Shown piece after piece: positions 35,306 through 45,004 of a stretch of 64,000 nucleotides of DNA. The position numbers and the translations under genes are program-made. Each line of letters begins with the position of its first letter. Within the stretch, counting starts at the first letter, position 1. Source of the stretch: an uncultured Bacteroidales bacterium (lineage in GTDB: Bacteria; Bacteroidota; Bacteroidia; Bacteroidales; FEN-979); NCBI GenBank assembly GCA_903926565.1, contig CAIYJU010000046.1, positions 1 through 64,000 of the forward strand, given 5' to 3'. Below the pieces are notes generated by a model, which was not told the origin of the DNA, did not search any database, and worked only from the letters and a program-made list of their open reading frames with translations.

Positions 35306-38248
35306 TTAACGACCCGGGAAAATTATTTTGCAAACCGCTGAAACACCTTGCTCTCCGGTCAACCTGATGCAGTAAATCCCTCCGGGAAAGATAGCATTTC
35401 CAGTCAATTCACTGAGCAGAAAAATCTGATCACCGGCATTCATCTGTTTTTGGAATCCGGCCATCAATCTGCCATGTGAATCCATAATATCCAGCCTCCA
35501 TTTTCCTGCAACCGGCAGGGTTAAACTGATCCTGCTTTCGTCGTTCGCCGGATTAGGAATGACCTGAATCGTTAAAGGCTTTTCATTTTTCGATATTCCA
35601 CCAATGTTAAAAAGAAAAACCAGGTGATGGTTGTTCGCATTGATCGCCGTATCGCTCAGCACTGGTGTGCCACCCATGTATGTTGCTGACCCGCTGAAGG
35701 TTCCGTATGGAACATGAAGGAATGTAAGCGAATCGTTCAAGATAGTACCGGAATACGGCCCTTCAGGACCCTGCATGATCACCTCTACATCGTTCATCAC
35801 CCACCCCAGGTTCGACACAGCCTGGCAAACCATGTCGGCTCTGTTGACCGTCAGGTTGAAATTCACGCCTGTTGTGGCCTGCCCGGAGATCACTGTTATA
35901 TTGGTATTGGACTGTGTTGTTGTGTAAGGATGCACCGCCGTAACTGTATAATTGCCGGCAGGAACAACCAGGTCGTAATTTCCCGACGCATCCGGATGGG
36001 TTGCATAACTTCCGGCCGAAACATCGGTAAGGGTCACATTGGCCGGTGCACCTGAGATGGTCACAAGCCCCTGGATGTTGCCGGTTCCGGCAACCGGTAC
36101 AAGCGTAAAATTCACATTGGGTGTTGTCTGGTTTACCACTACCGGAATACCGATGAGCATCTGGGTTGCATAGCCGCTGAGACTGGCCGTCACATCATAA
36201 TTCCCGGCCGGCAGGTCAAGTGTATAGAAACCGCTGGCATTGGGATTGGTTGTGGCAACTCCTCCACCTGCGCTGACCACGACCTGGGTCACAATTCCCG
36301 TTCCGCCGTTCAGCGTTACGGTTCCTGTCATCAGTCCGTTGGTTGGCGCCAGTACCAATGAAAGGTTGATGCCGGTCACTGTCTGCTGGTTTGCAACGGC
36401 AACATTGTAAACAGTATCCGGGATATAAGCCGCAAGCGAGGCGATCACATTAAAAGTTCCGGGGGTAACCTGGAGCGTATAGTGTCCGAACTGATCGGGA
36501 TGGGTGGTGCTGGTGCCGGCACTGACCAGGACATTGGTCATAATCCCGAATCCGCCGACCAGCGATACAGTGCCCTGGATATATCCTGCCGGCACAGGAA
36601 TCAGGGTAAGATTTACTGTGGTGGTCTGATTGATGGTTACAACCACATTGGGTTGTGATGCACCAATATACCCGGCAAGGCTCGCCGTTACAGTATAGGT
36701 TCCTGTCACGACATTCATTGAATAGTGCCCGGTTGCATCGGGATTTGTTGTGGTGGATCCGGCCTGTACGACTACCTGGGTTACATTGCCTGTTCCTCCG
36801 TTCAGGGTGATGGTGCCTGAGATCGTTCCGGAAAAAGCCGGGCCAAGGCTGCCATCCAGCTGGATGTTTTGTGCATAAATATCGGTGTTGCCGTTCCGCG
36901 TGTCCTCCCATGCAGCAATCCACTGGTTGTTTCCGAATTCGCTGACAACCGGGTGTATCTTCTGTGAAGAGATGGTGCAGATATCTTTTTGTGCCGGTGT
37001 CCACAACATGGTGCCTGAGGGTGAAATGCGCATGGCTTTGATCATCCCGTCTATGGCATTTGAATATTCCTCGTAAATAAGGACCATGTCGGTCGGACTG
37101 TTCCTGGCTTCATAAGGATAAACATCCGTGGTTGAAACAGGGATGAAAATCATCCCGCCCCCACCCCACTGAACCGCTCCTGCGGCATTGATTTTCTGCC
37201 CGAAGATCCCCCACTGGCTTTGCAAAGCGTTCATCTCATTCCAGTAAACGAATACGTCGGCTGACCCGGGAGGAAGGGCAAGTTGCGGATAATAGTGATT
37301 CATGCTGGAAAGATTGGAGGCCTCAACACCGTTGGAAGGATAGAGAACCGCCCCGGCATTGCTGATGTGCTGAACAAAAGTACTGGCCCGCTGGTTGTTG
37401 TCGCGGTCGTCGTGCCAGGCAATATAAAAGCCATCAGAACCATCATTGATAAACGGAAAAATCTGGGTCCATGCCGAAATTCCGCCGGCAAGGGAGACTG
37501 CTGCAGCATTTGCCCATACCGCTGTGCCTGTTGAGCTGTATCGCTGGGCATAAACATGCCGGGTAGGTGCATTGGGAGGGCCGCTGTCATCAAAATACTT
37601 CAGAATCACATCATCCGTGCCAACCGGCATGAGTTGTGGCCATGACAGACTGTTGGGCGATGAAAGCGTGATCCCTGCCGCTCCCCACTGGAGAATACCG
37701 GCAGGATTAACCTTCTGAAGGATGATGACATCGTCGGCCTGCCAGGAAAAAACAATATTACCGGCAACTGTTGAGACTACTTTCGGCGCAACATTGAAAG
37801 CTGTACTGTTTGACAGCATGATGCCGTTGGCCCCCCATACAAAACTTCCCGATGGAGATATCCGATACCCAACCACATTGGTACTCCCTGTCCGGATGTC
37901 ATTAAAGGCCAGGATGGCGTGGTTTGCCGCATCGCAGGTCATGTCCCAGTCGGTGAGCCAGGTCTCCTGCTGATTTGCGCTGATCAGGATTCCATCGGGC
38001 GCCCAGAGAATGTTTCCAAGCGGGTCAAGCCGCTGAAGCCTTACATTGTAATTGCCTCCTTCATTGGAAAAATAACCAATGTAGGTATCACCGTTCGGAC
38101 AGGTTGCGATTTTCGGAATCGCCTGCTCTCCTGATAAATTACAGATAACATTATTGACTGCTGGATTGGTGCTCCACTGCGAAAAACCGGTAAAGGATGA
38201 CAGGAAAAAAATACATGCGAGGAAATAGAGTAAACGGGAAGTTTTCAT
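35306..38248 (-). CDS. T9SS cargo with four CarboxypepD_reg-like repeats
   Basis: About 980 residues from the ATG at 38248, which starts the signal peptide MKTSRLLYFLACIFFLSSFT. The ATG at 38290 would add 14 residues and lies nine bases from a -7 element. The N-terminal ~470 residues are beta-rich and repeat-like (several W-containing blades). Four roughly 80-residue carboxypeptidase-regulatory-like repeats follow (for example GTITLNGGTGNVTQVVVQAG, DATGHYSMNVVTGTYTVTAS). A C-terminal T9SS domain (VIPNPANDESRISLTL ... GGIYCIRLTGEQG) follows. A surface or extracellular binding role is inferred. It is cotranscribed with the 33652 gene. Confidence 0.82.
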   Translation of the reverse strand: MKTSRLLYFLACIFFLSSFTGFSQWSTNPAVNNVICNLSGEQAIPKIATCPNGDTYIGYFSNEGGNYNVRLQRLDPLGNILWAPDGILISANQQETWLTDWDMTCDAANHAILAFNDIRTGSTNVVGYRISPSGSFVWGANGIMLSNSTAFNVAPKVVSTVAGNIVFSWQADDVIILQKVNPAGILQWGAAGITLSSPNSLSWPQLMPVGTDDVILKYFDDSGPPNAPTRHVYAQRYSSTGTAVWANAAAVSLAGGISAWTQIFPFINDGSDGFYIAWHDDRDNNQRASTFVQHISNAGAVLYPSNGVEASNLSSMNHYYPQLALPPGSADVFVYWNEMNALQSQWGIFGQKINAAGAVQWGGGGMIFIPVSTTDVYPYEARNSPTDMVLIYEEYSNAIDGMIKAMRISPSGTMLWTPAQKDICTISSQKIHPVVSEFGNNQWIAAWEDTRNGNTDIYAQNIQLDGSLGPAFSGTISGTITLNGGTGNVTQVVVQAGSTTTNPDATGHYSMNVVTGTYTVTASLAGYIGASQPNVVVTINQTTTVNLTLIPVPAGYIQGTVSLVGGFGIMTNVLVSAGTSTTHPDQFGHYTLQVTPGTFNVIASLAAYIPDTVYNVAVANQQTVTGINLSLVLAPTNGLMTGTVTLNGGTGIVTQVVVSAGGGVATTNPNASGFYTLDLPAGNYDVTASLSGYATQMLIGIPVVVNQTTPNVNFTLVPVAGTGNIQGLVTISGAPANVTLTDVSAGSYATHPDASGNYDLVVPAGNYTVTAVHPYTTTQSNTNITVISGQATTGVNFNLTVNRADMVCQAVSNLGWVMNDVEVIMQGPEGPYSGTILNDSLTFLHVPYGTFSGSATYMGGTPVLSDTAINANNHHLVFLFNIGGISKNEKPLTIQVIPNPANDESRISLTLPVAGKWRLDIMDSHGRLMAGFQKQMNAGDQIFLLSELTGNAIFPGGIYCIRLTGEQGVSAVCKIIFPGR

Positions 38249-38298
38249 GAGGAACTGTCTTTGAATGAGGAATTTTGATACGTTTTTCATATCTCAGA

Positions 38299-38306
38299 CA
38301 AAGATA
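38299..38306 (-). promoter_or_regulatory. candidate -7 box for the 38248 T9SS gene
   Basis: Minus-strand TATCTTTG matching TAnnTTTG, 51 bp upstream of the ATG at 38248 and 9 bp before the rejected ATG at 38290. It supports the shorter start. No well-placed -33 TTG. Confidence 0.4.
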
Positions 38307-38365
38307 ACCTTTTGATCATCATTAGTTCATTCAGCAACCAATTATTTCTAAGTGAAACCTGTCCA

Positions 38366-40183
38366 TCATGGTTTTTTTTCCGATGGGATGATCAGGTGAA
38401 TCCCGAATGAAGCCATTTTTTTCGCCTTTTCTCCCTGCTGAAAATTATCGGCATACATCGCTTCAAGCACAACCGTATGTTGGATGGGAAGAGCGACCTG
38501 GGCATAGAAGCCTTCGCAATAGCCGACAACCGCCTTGGTTCCGTCCGTCTTTCCAAAGCCACTTCCAATTCCTGCCTTAAACATTGGATATGGCGCTGAT
38601 GAAGGAAACAATCCTGGAAAACTGCCTTCTGCAAACAAAATGTCTGGTGGTCCTAACCGGAGACTGACTGAAGGGAAGAAATAGATGTTGTTATAGTCGC
38701 TGGTAATGAGGTCTCCAACATTATAAAGATCTTCATTCCTGCCGCCGCCGATGGGCATCTTCATCTGACCAACAGAAATACCGGCACCAAAGCCAATGTA
38801 ATACCAGTTCATTGATATATAGGGACTTACTCCGATTGTTAAGCCGGAATGAGGATAAGCTGTGGTGTATTCTCCTGATTCAGACCCCAGGAATGCTCTT
38901 GCACCAAGTGACATCTTGCGGTACTTCCCCGTCCATTTATTGTAGGAAACATCGAGTCCGCCCTGCCACAGGCTCCGTTTCGACGGTCCAAGGTCGGTAA
39001 ATTTATTGTTTGAACATCCACTGCCAGAGTTGACGGTTACCCTTGAAACATTTTCATAATAGCTGCCAACCAGCCCGATCAGGCCTACATCGGTAAAGAT
39101 TACAGGTTCATCACCCTTTGGTTCAGTGTTGCTCTTTTGCGACATAAAAGCAATGCAACATACCAGGATACCCGGCAAAGCCCATCTGGCCCCGGTTGTT
39201 GAGTGATTACGATAAATTTCAGCAAGCAGCAGGATCACAAACGGTATGTAAAACAACACGATGGTGGAGAATTCGATGACATCAAACCAGTTTCGCCCTA
39301 GGATGATCACCACGCCCAGGAGAGATGTCAGGATAACTTTACGGAATTCTGTCACCCTGGCCGGCAGGCTTTTCGCTGTTTCTGCCTTTGCTTTCAACTC
39401 CCTTAAAATCAATACGATCAGGCCAGGAAAAAAGGTCATCACAACAATCCATTGAACCAGGTTCATTCCCCATAAAAGTTCACCGGCAAATGAGTTTGAC
39501 GCAGGATCCACCAGGAATTCAGTCATAAAACGCAGGAATCCATAGCATAACATCGAAAAAAGGAACATGCTTCCGCCTGATCGCCAGGAATTCCTTGTAC
39601 GCCATACCACAAAAGCTATCAGAAGGCAACCGATCAACTGGTACAGTTGAACCGGATGGATGGCAAGCGTACCGTGCTCATGGATGCCGATCAAACCCTT
39701 AGCCAGTTGCGAATGAAATACCATGGATCCGGCATCATACTTTATCCCGACAGGAAGAGTGGTCGGAATTCCGAAACAACATCCTGCCATCAGGCACCCG
39801 ACCCGCGAAATAGCCAGTGCCACAGGCAATGCGATTGCAAGGTTATCAAAAACAGGCCTGTTAAACCTGAGGAACTGCCTGGCAAGAAAGATCCCGGCAA
39901 GCAGTCCGATGACACCCCCCAACGCGTTTTTTTCATCTGCAACCGGAAACCGGAATTCGGTAAACACCGTATGCCATTGAAAAGAAGTATAGGTGACAAT
40001 TTTATCTCCGAGGATGAAAAACACCACGCCGGTAATGAGTATCAGGAGCCAGCTGCTTAAGGGATACCCATTTTTCAGCCCCTGGAAGATCATAATGCCG
40101 GCCGCCGTTAAAAATGCTGCCAGGTAAGCCAGGGAAAAAAAGAGGCCGGCATGCCCTGTGTCAAGAATCATCAGTGGTTTCAT
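38366..40183 (-). CDS. Lgt-family membrane domain fused to a C-terminal beta-rich domain
   Basis: 605 residues. Residues 1-265 form a polytopic domain related to prolipoprotein diacylglyceryl transferase: HPVQLYQL near 176, FLRFMTEFL near 217 and ISRVGCLMAGCCFG near 126. The last replaces the usual GRxGNFxNxE-type motif, so it is a divergent paralog, not a standard Lgt. Three further hydrophobic segments (about 281-347) follow. From about 350 to 605 the chain is beta-rich and Gly/Tyr-rich with aromatic alternation (GLTIGVSPYISMNWYYIGFG), resembling a small outer-membrane-type barrel or beta-propeller segment. The ATG overlaps the stop of the FolD-like gene (ATGA at 40180-40183). The combined architecture is unusual. 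Confidence 0.7.
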   Translation of the reverse strand: MKPLMILDTGHAGLFFSLAYLAAFLTAAGIMIFQGLKNGYPLSSWLLILITGVVFFILGDKIVTYTSFQWHTVFTEFRFPVADEKNALGGVIGLLAGIFLARQFLRFNRPVFDNLAIALPVALAISRVGCLMAGCCFGIPTTLPVGIKYDAGSMVFHSQLAKGLIGIHEHGTLAIHPVQLYQLIGCLLIAFVVWRTRNSWRSGGSMFLFSMLCYGFLRFMTEFLVDPASNSFAGELLWGMNLVQWIVVMTFFPGLIVLILRELKAKAETAKSLPARVTEFRKVILTSLLGVVIILGRNWFDVIEFSTIVLFYIPFVILLLAEIYRNHSTTGARWALPGILVCCIAFMSQKSNTEPKGDEPVIFTDVGLIGLVGSYYENVSRVTVNSGSGCSNNKFTDLGPSKRSLWQGGLDVSYNKWTGKYRKMSLGARAFLGSESGEYTTAYPHSGLTIGVSPYISMNWYYIGFGAGISVGQMKMPIGGGRNEDLYNVGDLITSDYNNIYFFPSVSLRLGPPDILFAEGSFPGLFPSSAPYPMFKAGIGSGFGKTDGTKAVVGYCEGFYAQVALPIQHTVVLEAMYADNFQQGEKAKKMASFGIHLIIPSEKKP

Positions 40184-41133
40184 GATAAAGCTATTTTTTG
40201 TGGTTTCAGCATACTCAATTCATTTTTAAAGGCTATTACGGTATTCCTGAACAGGATGGCCATGACAACGGTCATCAGCCCGCCGGGAATCGGAAGAATG
40301 GCGCTTGCAATATTATCCGCCACACCAACACTCACGCCTCCCCTGATTACCGGAACCAGTTTTTCAGGATCTGCCTTTGACGGGACCTCTTTAACCAGGT
40401 TGGAATAGATATCGATGATGCAAACACCCGGCTTCAGCCACTCAGGTTGAATATATTCAGGGATTTTCGTCACCACAACCAGGAAATCTGCTCTTTTACA
40501 GTGCTCCACCATGTGTTTGGAATCCTTGTTGACGAAGGTTGCAGCACAATCGTTAGGTACCACGCGCGAAGCAGCGGCCCTGACGATCATTTTTGTCAGC
40601 GTGTTTGAGAAGAATCCGTCGTCAACCAGGAACACCCACTCCTGGTCTTTTACAGGTTGAACACCTGCTTCGCTGAACATTTCAAACAGGGCTTCAGGCA
40701 AGCACATCGGATACCTTTCTGCCCTGATATCGGGAACCATCGTTGCCATCATGTTTACCGGGTGAAATCCTTCCACCTCTTTGACAGGATCGATCATATT
40801 CACAATCCTCACCGGGTTTAACTGCTCGGGCAATGGCTGCAGCAACACAATTGCATGGATGTTCCTGTCTGAATTCAGCCGGTCAATCACTTCAAACACC
40901 TCCTCTTCCCTGGCATCATTTGACAGGATTTCGGTAAAAACCTGGAAGCCCATGTTCTGAGCCATGTGAATATGCAGCGGGATGTTATATTTAGCCAGTG
41001 GTGTGCAATTAAAGCCGACAAACGCAATCCCGGGGATTTGCTGATATTTTTCCAGCAATCTGCTCACTTCATTTTTTACTTCGCCGAAGATCTTATCCTT
41101 GACAAAATCTCCCTTGATGATTTTTGTTTCCAT
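40180..41133 (-). CDS. FolD-like paralog lacking the catalytic lysine
   Basis: 317 residues related to methylenetetrahydrofolate dehydrogenase/cyclohydrolase by overall order and the conserved stretch IDPVKEVEGFHPVNMM. Key active-site features differ. The YVxxKxK helix reads AKYNIPLHIHMAQNMGF, so the proton-relay Lys is replaced (Leu or His). The GRSxIVGKP nucleotide loop reads VDDGFFSNTLTK, and PGGVGPMT reads PGGLMTVVM. It is therefore likely inactive as classical FolD or has a changed reaction. It is the first gene of a two-gene unit with the Lgt-like fusion, overlapping by 4 bp. Confidence 0.65.
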   Translation of the reverse strand: METKIIKGDFVKDKIFGEVKNEVSRLLEKYQQIPGIAFVGFNCTPLAKYNIPLHIHMAQNMGFQVFTEILSNDAREEEVFEVIDRLNSDRNIHAIVLLQPLPEQLNPVRIVNMIDPVKEVEGFHPVNMMATMVPDIRAERYPMCLPEALFEMFSEAGVQPVKDQEWVFLVDDGFFSNTLTKMIVRAAASRVVPNDCAATFVNKDSKHMVEHCKRADFLVVVTKIPEYIQPEWLKPGVCIIDIYSNLVKEVPSKADPEKLVPVIRGGVSVGVADNIASAILPIPGGLMTVVMAILFRNTVIAFKNELSMLKPQKIALS

Positions 41134-41144
41134 GGCTGATAATT

Positions 41145-42122
41145 TTATAGGTTGATACTGTTTTTATCCGGAAAAACCAAGCCCTTACACAGAGATTTGA
41201 CCGGATACGGTATCGGTATTCCCGGTAAAAAATTCTCCCCTCCCATAACTTTCAGGTATTGCCTGAAATTTCCACTTCCGGCACCATAAGTAACCACAAT
41301 TTTCATACTGTAGTTATAGTAAGGATCATCGTATTGCTCACTGATCAGATTCCCGAATTCATTGTAAGTATAGCTTGTTTCTATATTTTTTTCCCAGGCA
41401 TTATACGACCATTCATACGAAATTGACTTAGTCATAAGGTTGTTGGTATATTCGAACGTGATTCTGTATTCGTTTGTCAGCGTACCATAAGTGTGCGCCT
41501 GCCTCAGTGATTCAACCATCCGGCCGGATTCATAACGATAGGTTGTAATATAACCCCAGGAATCACTGGTGTCGGATTCCTGTACTATTTTTCCATTATT
41601 ATCGTAGGTGTATGCTGTAGAATTAACAAGTTCCCAGTTCCCTGTATATGCATGATAATCGTCCGTTTTCGTCAACAATGATCCGCTATACGTGTAGGTC
41701 GTTCTTGACTTGTCGATTTCATTTCCGGCATTATTATATGCATGGAAAATGATCTCATTTGGATTATCCCCGGTATATCCCACAACTTCATCCATTGAAT
41801 CCTTTTGCCATGTATCATAGTGTTTATCATAACTGGTAACGGATGTTATCGAATTTCCTGAATATTGAATGGCGGTCTTCTGCATTTCAGCCTGCCCGGG
41901 ATCATACACCATTAATTCTGTGATCACATTGCCCGAGTAGGTCACCGTGCATTTCCCGAACAAGGTGTCGTTCATGTAATATTTGTATTCCGTCACCCTC
42001 TGGTTAAGTACAGAAGGATTGTTGTTGTTGTTATTACTGTCCTTTTTACACATGGTGAATGCAAGCATGCAACATGCAAGGGCGATGCAGAGGCCTGTCC
42101 GTTTGATTGATTTTGTTTTCAT
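41145..42122 (-). CDS. lipoprotein with YD/RHS-like beta repeats
   Basis: 325 residues from the ATG at 42122. The lipoprotein signal (MKTKSIKRTGLCIALACCML) leads to Cys 25 in AFTMCKK. An Asn run follows (six Asn after Ser), then repeated 30-40-residue units of the form Y.YDNNGKIV and YTYNEFGNLISEQ, similar to YD/DUF4595-type proteins. Exposed on the outer membrane. No close functional link to the FolD-like gene 12 bp away is evident. Confidence 0.72.
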   Translation of the reverse strand: MKTKSIKRTGLCIALACCMLAFTMCKKDSNNNNNNPSVLNQRVTEYKYYMNDTLFGKCTVTYSGNVITELMVYDPGQAEMQKTAIQYSGNSITSVTSYDKHYDTWQKDSMDEVVGYTGDNPNEIIFHAYNNAGNEIDKSRTTYTYSGSLLTKTDDYHAYTGNWELVNSTAYTYDNNGKIVQESDTSDSWGYITTYRYESGRMVESLRQAHTYGTLTNEYRITFEYTNNLMTKSISYEWSYNAWEKNIETSYTYNEFGNLISEQYDDPYYNYSMKIVVTYGAGSGNFRQYLKVMGGENFLPGIPIPYPVKSLCKGLVFPDKNSINL

Positions 42123-42194
42123 GGTTTTGTTTTTAATGGTGTTTGACATAAATGATGATTTGAAAAAACCTGTATAAAAATATTTGCTAAAATT

Positions 42195-42518
42195 TTACAG
42201 TAAACGAAACAAATGGAACTCCGATAAACAAGGTTTAGGAAACCAGTATTTCCCTTTTTTCATGACCATGAATTCCACCGTTTCAACTTTCTTTATTTTA
42301 CTGTATGGGATTTTGACAGCTCCCAGGTCTTCCGTAAGTAGTACAAGGGTATCATTTCTGTTTTCTTTGAGCTTACCATAATACGTTGACCCTTCATTAA
42401 ACCTGACAAGAATATATGAAACAGTATCTTGAAAAGCAGGCAATAAATCTATCTTCTTCTGTCCGAAAGCAATACAACTATAGGATGTTACCACCATTAT
42501 CCCGATTGTTGTTTTCAT
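42195..42518 (-). CDS. small exported protein with an Sm-like beta domain, possibly truncated
   Basis: 107 residues from MKTTIGIMVV. A signal peptide ends near FGQ. The mature part VRFNEGSTYYGKLKENRND, DTLVLLTEDLGAVKIPYSKI resembles the N-terminal beta domain of larger Bacteroidetes proteins that continue with KGKYWFPNPN.TRY. Here KKGKYWFPKP is followed by CLSEFHLFRLL and a stop, so the protein may be truncated relative to relatives. This is a recollection from motif patterns, not an alignment. Confidence 0.5.
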   Translation of the reverse strand: MKTTIGIMVVTSYSCIAFGQKKIDLLPAFQDTVSYILVRFNEGSTYYGKLKENRNDTLVLLTEDLGAVKIPYSKIKKVETVEFMVMKKGKYWFPKPCLSEFHLFRLL

Positions 42519-42787
42519 ATTATTTGAAATGAATGCCATTGGTTTGAAAATTTCAAATCAAAATTACCGCCGGAAACGGGCAGGGCAAAACTGGTTTTCC
42601 CGAAAAAACTCCTGCCTTTTGCAAAAAATCCAACTTCACAGACAAAATGACCACCGGATTGCGAAAATTCATACAAACTTTGCTGGTCTGAGCCTGTTAC
42701 GCAAAATATCCCTCAATTTCTTTGCGTTTCCTGAATCCCCGCTACCATTATTTTTCCCTTATTCGTCATGGATATTGAATTTTGATC

Positions 42788-42795
42788 TAATTTTG
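42788..42795 (+). promoter_or_regulatory. candidate -7 box for the 42824 gene
   Basis: TAATTTTG matches TAnnTTTG and lies 28 bp upstream of the ATG, giving a leader of about 20 nt. No -33 TTG at ideal spacing. Confidence 0.35.
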
Positions 42796-42823
42796 TCTTA
42801 TATCCTCCTTAATCTACCTGGTT

Positions 42824-43216
42824 ATGAATACACCTGCATCCATTCTATTAATGTTCAGCCTCGGACCACATGAATCTGTCATTATTTTGATCGTCCTGGC
42901 CGTGTTGATCATTCCCTACTTTATTCCTGCAATTATCGCAAGGAAAAAAACCAATTTTACCAGCATCCTGCTTTTGAATATCTTCTTTGGATGGACATTT
43001 GTTGGCTGGGTTGGTGCACTTATCTGGGCCATCACCGATAAAACTCCGGAAGAAATTGCCAATGCCCGACATGTAACCGGGAACTATCCAAATCCGGAAA
43101 GGAAACACAAATGTGGTTTCTGCGGCTTTGAATCCTATGAAAAAAACACTTTCTGCCCGGTTTGCGCTAAGGATGAAAAAGGCATGACAATAGAAGACTA
43201 TAAAAATAAACTATAG
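42824..43216 (+). CDS. superinfection-immunity-type membrane protein with zinc ribbon
   Basis: 130 residues: two membrane helices in the Imm_superinfect (T4 Imm-like) pattern, with YFIPAIIARKKTNFTSILLL and FFGWTFVGWVGALIWAI. These are followed by a C-terminal zinc ribbon, CGFCGF and CPVC spaced 14 residues apart. Related single-domain proteins are widespread in bacteria and are probably general membrane proteins, not phage-derived immunity factors. The fused ribbon is a less common addition. It precedes aspS by 39 bp on the same strand. Confidence 0.75.
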   Translation: MNTPASILLMFSLGPHESVIILIVLAVLIIPYFIPAIIARKKTNFTSILLLNIFFGWTFVGWVGALIWAITDKTPEEIANARHVTGNYPNPERKHKCGFCGFESYEKNTFCPVCAKDEKGMTIEDYKNKL

Positions 43217-43226
43217 ACTTTCTTAC

Positions 43227-43234
43227 TACCTTTG
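43227..43234 (+). promoter_or_regulatory. candidate -7 box for aspS
   Basis: TACCTTTG matches TAnnTTTG 22 bp upstream of the aspS ATG (43256), giving a leader of about 15 nt. It suggests aspS has its own promoter despite the short gap after the membrane-protein gene. Confidence 0.5.
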
Positions 43235-43255
43235 CATCTTTAAAACTGATAAAAG

Positions 43256-45001
43256 ATGCTCCGAACACATACCTGCGGTGAACTGAACATGGCCCATGCC
43301 GGCCTTGAAGTAACCTTATCAGGCTGGCTCCAGCGTTCACGCGACATGGGCGGCCTCACCTTTATCGACCTCCGCGACCGCTACGGGATCACCCAGCTTG
43401 TTTTCAACCTTGAAGTGAACAGCGCCCTGTGCATGGAAGCACGGAAACTGGGCCGCGAATTTGTGATCTCCGTCAAAGGCAGGGTGGCCGAACGCAGCAA
43501 CAAGAACCCGAAGATGCCAACCGGCGACATTGAGATACTGGTCGACAGTTACACCGTACTGAATGTTTCAAAAACACCGCCATTCACCATCGAAGACAAC
43601 ACCGACGGCGGTGAAGAGCTGCGCATGAAGTACCGCTACCTCGATCTGCGGCGAAGTGTGAACCGTAAAAACCTCGAGCTGCGCCACAAGATGGGCATCG
43701 AGACCCGCAACTACCTGAATAACCAGCAATTTCTTGAGATAGAAACCCCGTATATGATCAAATCGACCCCGGAAGGGGCGCGTGATTTCGTGGTTCCGTC
43801 CCGCATGAATCCCGGGCAGTTCTATGCCCTGCCGCAGTCGCCCCAGACGTTTAAACAACTATTAATGGTGGCCGGTTTCGACCGCTATTTTCAGATCGTT
43901 CGGTGTTTCCGCGATGAAGATCTCCGTGCCGACCGTCAGCCTGAATTTACCCAGATCGACTGTGAAATGGCTTTCGTGACACAGGAAGATATCCTGAATA
44001 CGTTTGAAGGCCTGGCCAAACACCTCTTTAAATCAGTCCTCAACCTCGATATGGAGGACTTCCCAAGGATTTCATACGATGAGGCCATGAAACTTTATGG
44101 CTCCGACAAACCCGACATTCGCTACGGGATGACATTTTCAGAGTTGAACGATCTTGTTAAAGGGAAAGAGTTCAAGGTGTTCGATGATGCAGAACTGGTT
44201 GTGGGGATCAATGCCGAAAAGTGTGGCGAATATTCAAGGAAGCAGCTGGATGAACTCACCGAGTTTGTGAAAAGGCCTCAGGTTGGCGCTTCCGGATTGG
44301 TTTACATCCGCTACGGTCTTGATGGCGTTCCGAAATCTTCTGTGGATAAATTCTATCCTGCAGAGGATTTACTGAAAATACTGGCAAGATGTAACGCAAA
44401 CCCCGGCGATCTGATCCTGATCCTTGCGGGTAAAGAAGAAAAAACAAGAAATGCCCTGGGAACCCTGCGCCAGGAGATGGCCAAAAGGATGAACCTCATT
44501 CAACCCGGCGTTTTCAGGCCACTCTGGGTGGTCGATTTCCCCCTGCTGGAATGGGATGAAGAGACCCGCCGTTTCTATGCAAAGCACCATCCCTTCACCT
44601 CCCCGAAACCCGAAGATATTGCATTGCTCGACACCGATGCTGCAGCTGTCAGGGCCAATGCGTATGACCTGGTAATCAACGGCACAGAAATCGGCGGAGG
44701 ATCTATCCGTATCCATAACAAGGATTTGCAGAAAAAAATGTTTTCGATTTTGGGTTTCACCGATGAAGATGCTGCCGAACAATTTGGTTTCCTGATGAAT
44801 GCTTTCGAATTTGGTGCCCCACCCCACGGGGGCATCGCCTTTGGTTTCGACCGCTGGTCAACCATCTTTGGCGGCGGAGACTCCATCAGGGATTATATCG
44901 CTTTCCCGAAAAACAACTCCGGCCGCGATGTGATGATCGACTCCCCTTCCGTTATCAAGGAAGAGCAATTGAAAGAGTTGCAGATTAAACTTGTGAAATA
45001 G
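43256..45001 (+). CDS. aspS: aspartyl-tRNA synthetase (bacterial type)
   Basis: 581 residues, normal length. It has the N-terminal OB-fold ([20 protein letters not shown]), class II motif 1 and the catalytic core with [18 protein letters not shown] (motif 2), the bacterial GAD insertion (about 280-410), and motif 3 GIAFGFDRW. It charges tRNA-Asp. It follows a promoter-like element at 43227 and converges on a lipoprotein gene. No frameshift seen. Confidence 0.98.
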   Translation: MLRTHTCGELNMAHAGLEVTLSGWLQRSRDMGGLTFIDLRDRYGITQLVFNLEVNSALCMEARKLGREFVISVKGRVAERSNKNPKMPTGDIEILVDSYTVLNVSKTPPFTIEDNTDGGEELRMKYRYLDLRRSVNRKNLELRHKMGIETRNYLNNQQFLEIETPYMIKSTPEGARDFVVPSRMNPGQFYALPQSPQTFKQLLMVAGFDRYFQIVRCFRDEDLRADRQPEFTQIDCEMAFVTQEDILNTFEGLAKHLFKSVLNLDMEDFPRISYDEAMKLYGSDKPDIRYGMTFSELNDLVKGKEFKVFDDAELVVGINAEKCGEYSRKQLDELTEFVKRPQVGASGLVYIRYGLDGVPKSSVDKFYPAEDLLKILARCNANPGDLILILAGKEEKTRNALGTLRQEMAKRMNLIQPGVFRPLWVVDFPLLEWDEETRRFYAKHHPFTSPKPEDIALLDTDAAAVRANAYDLVINGTEIGGGSIRIHNKDLQKKMFSILGFTDEDAAEQFGFLMNAFEFGAPPHGGIAFGFDRWSTIFGGGDSIRDYIAFPKNNSGRDVMIDSPSVIKEEQLKELQIKLVK

Positions 45002-45004
45002 AAC

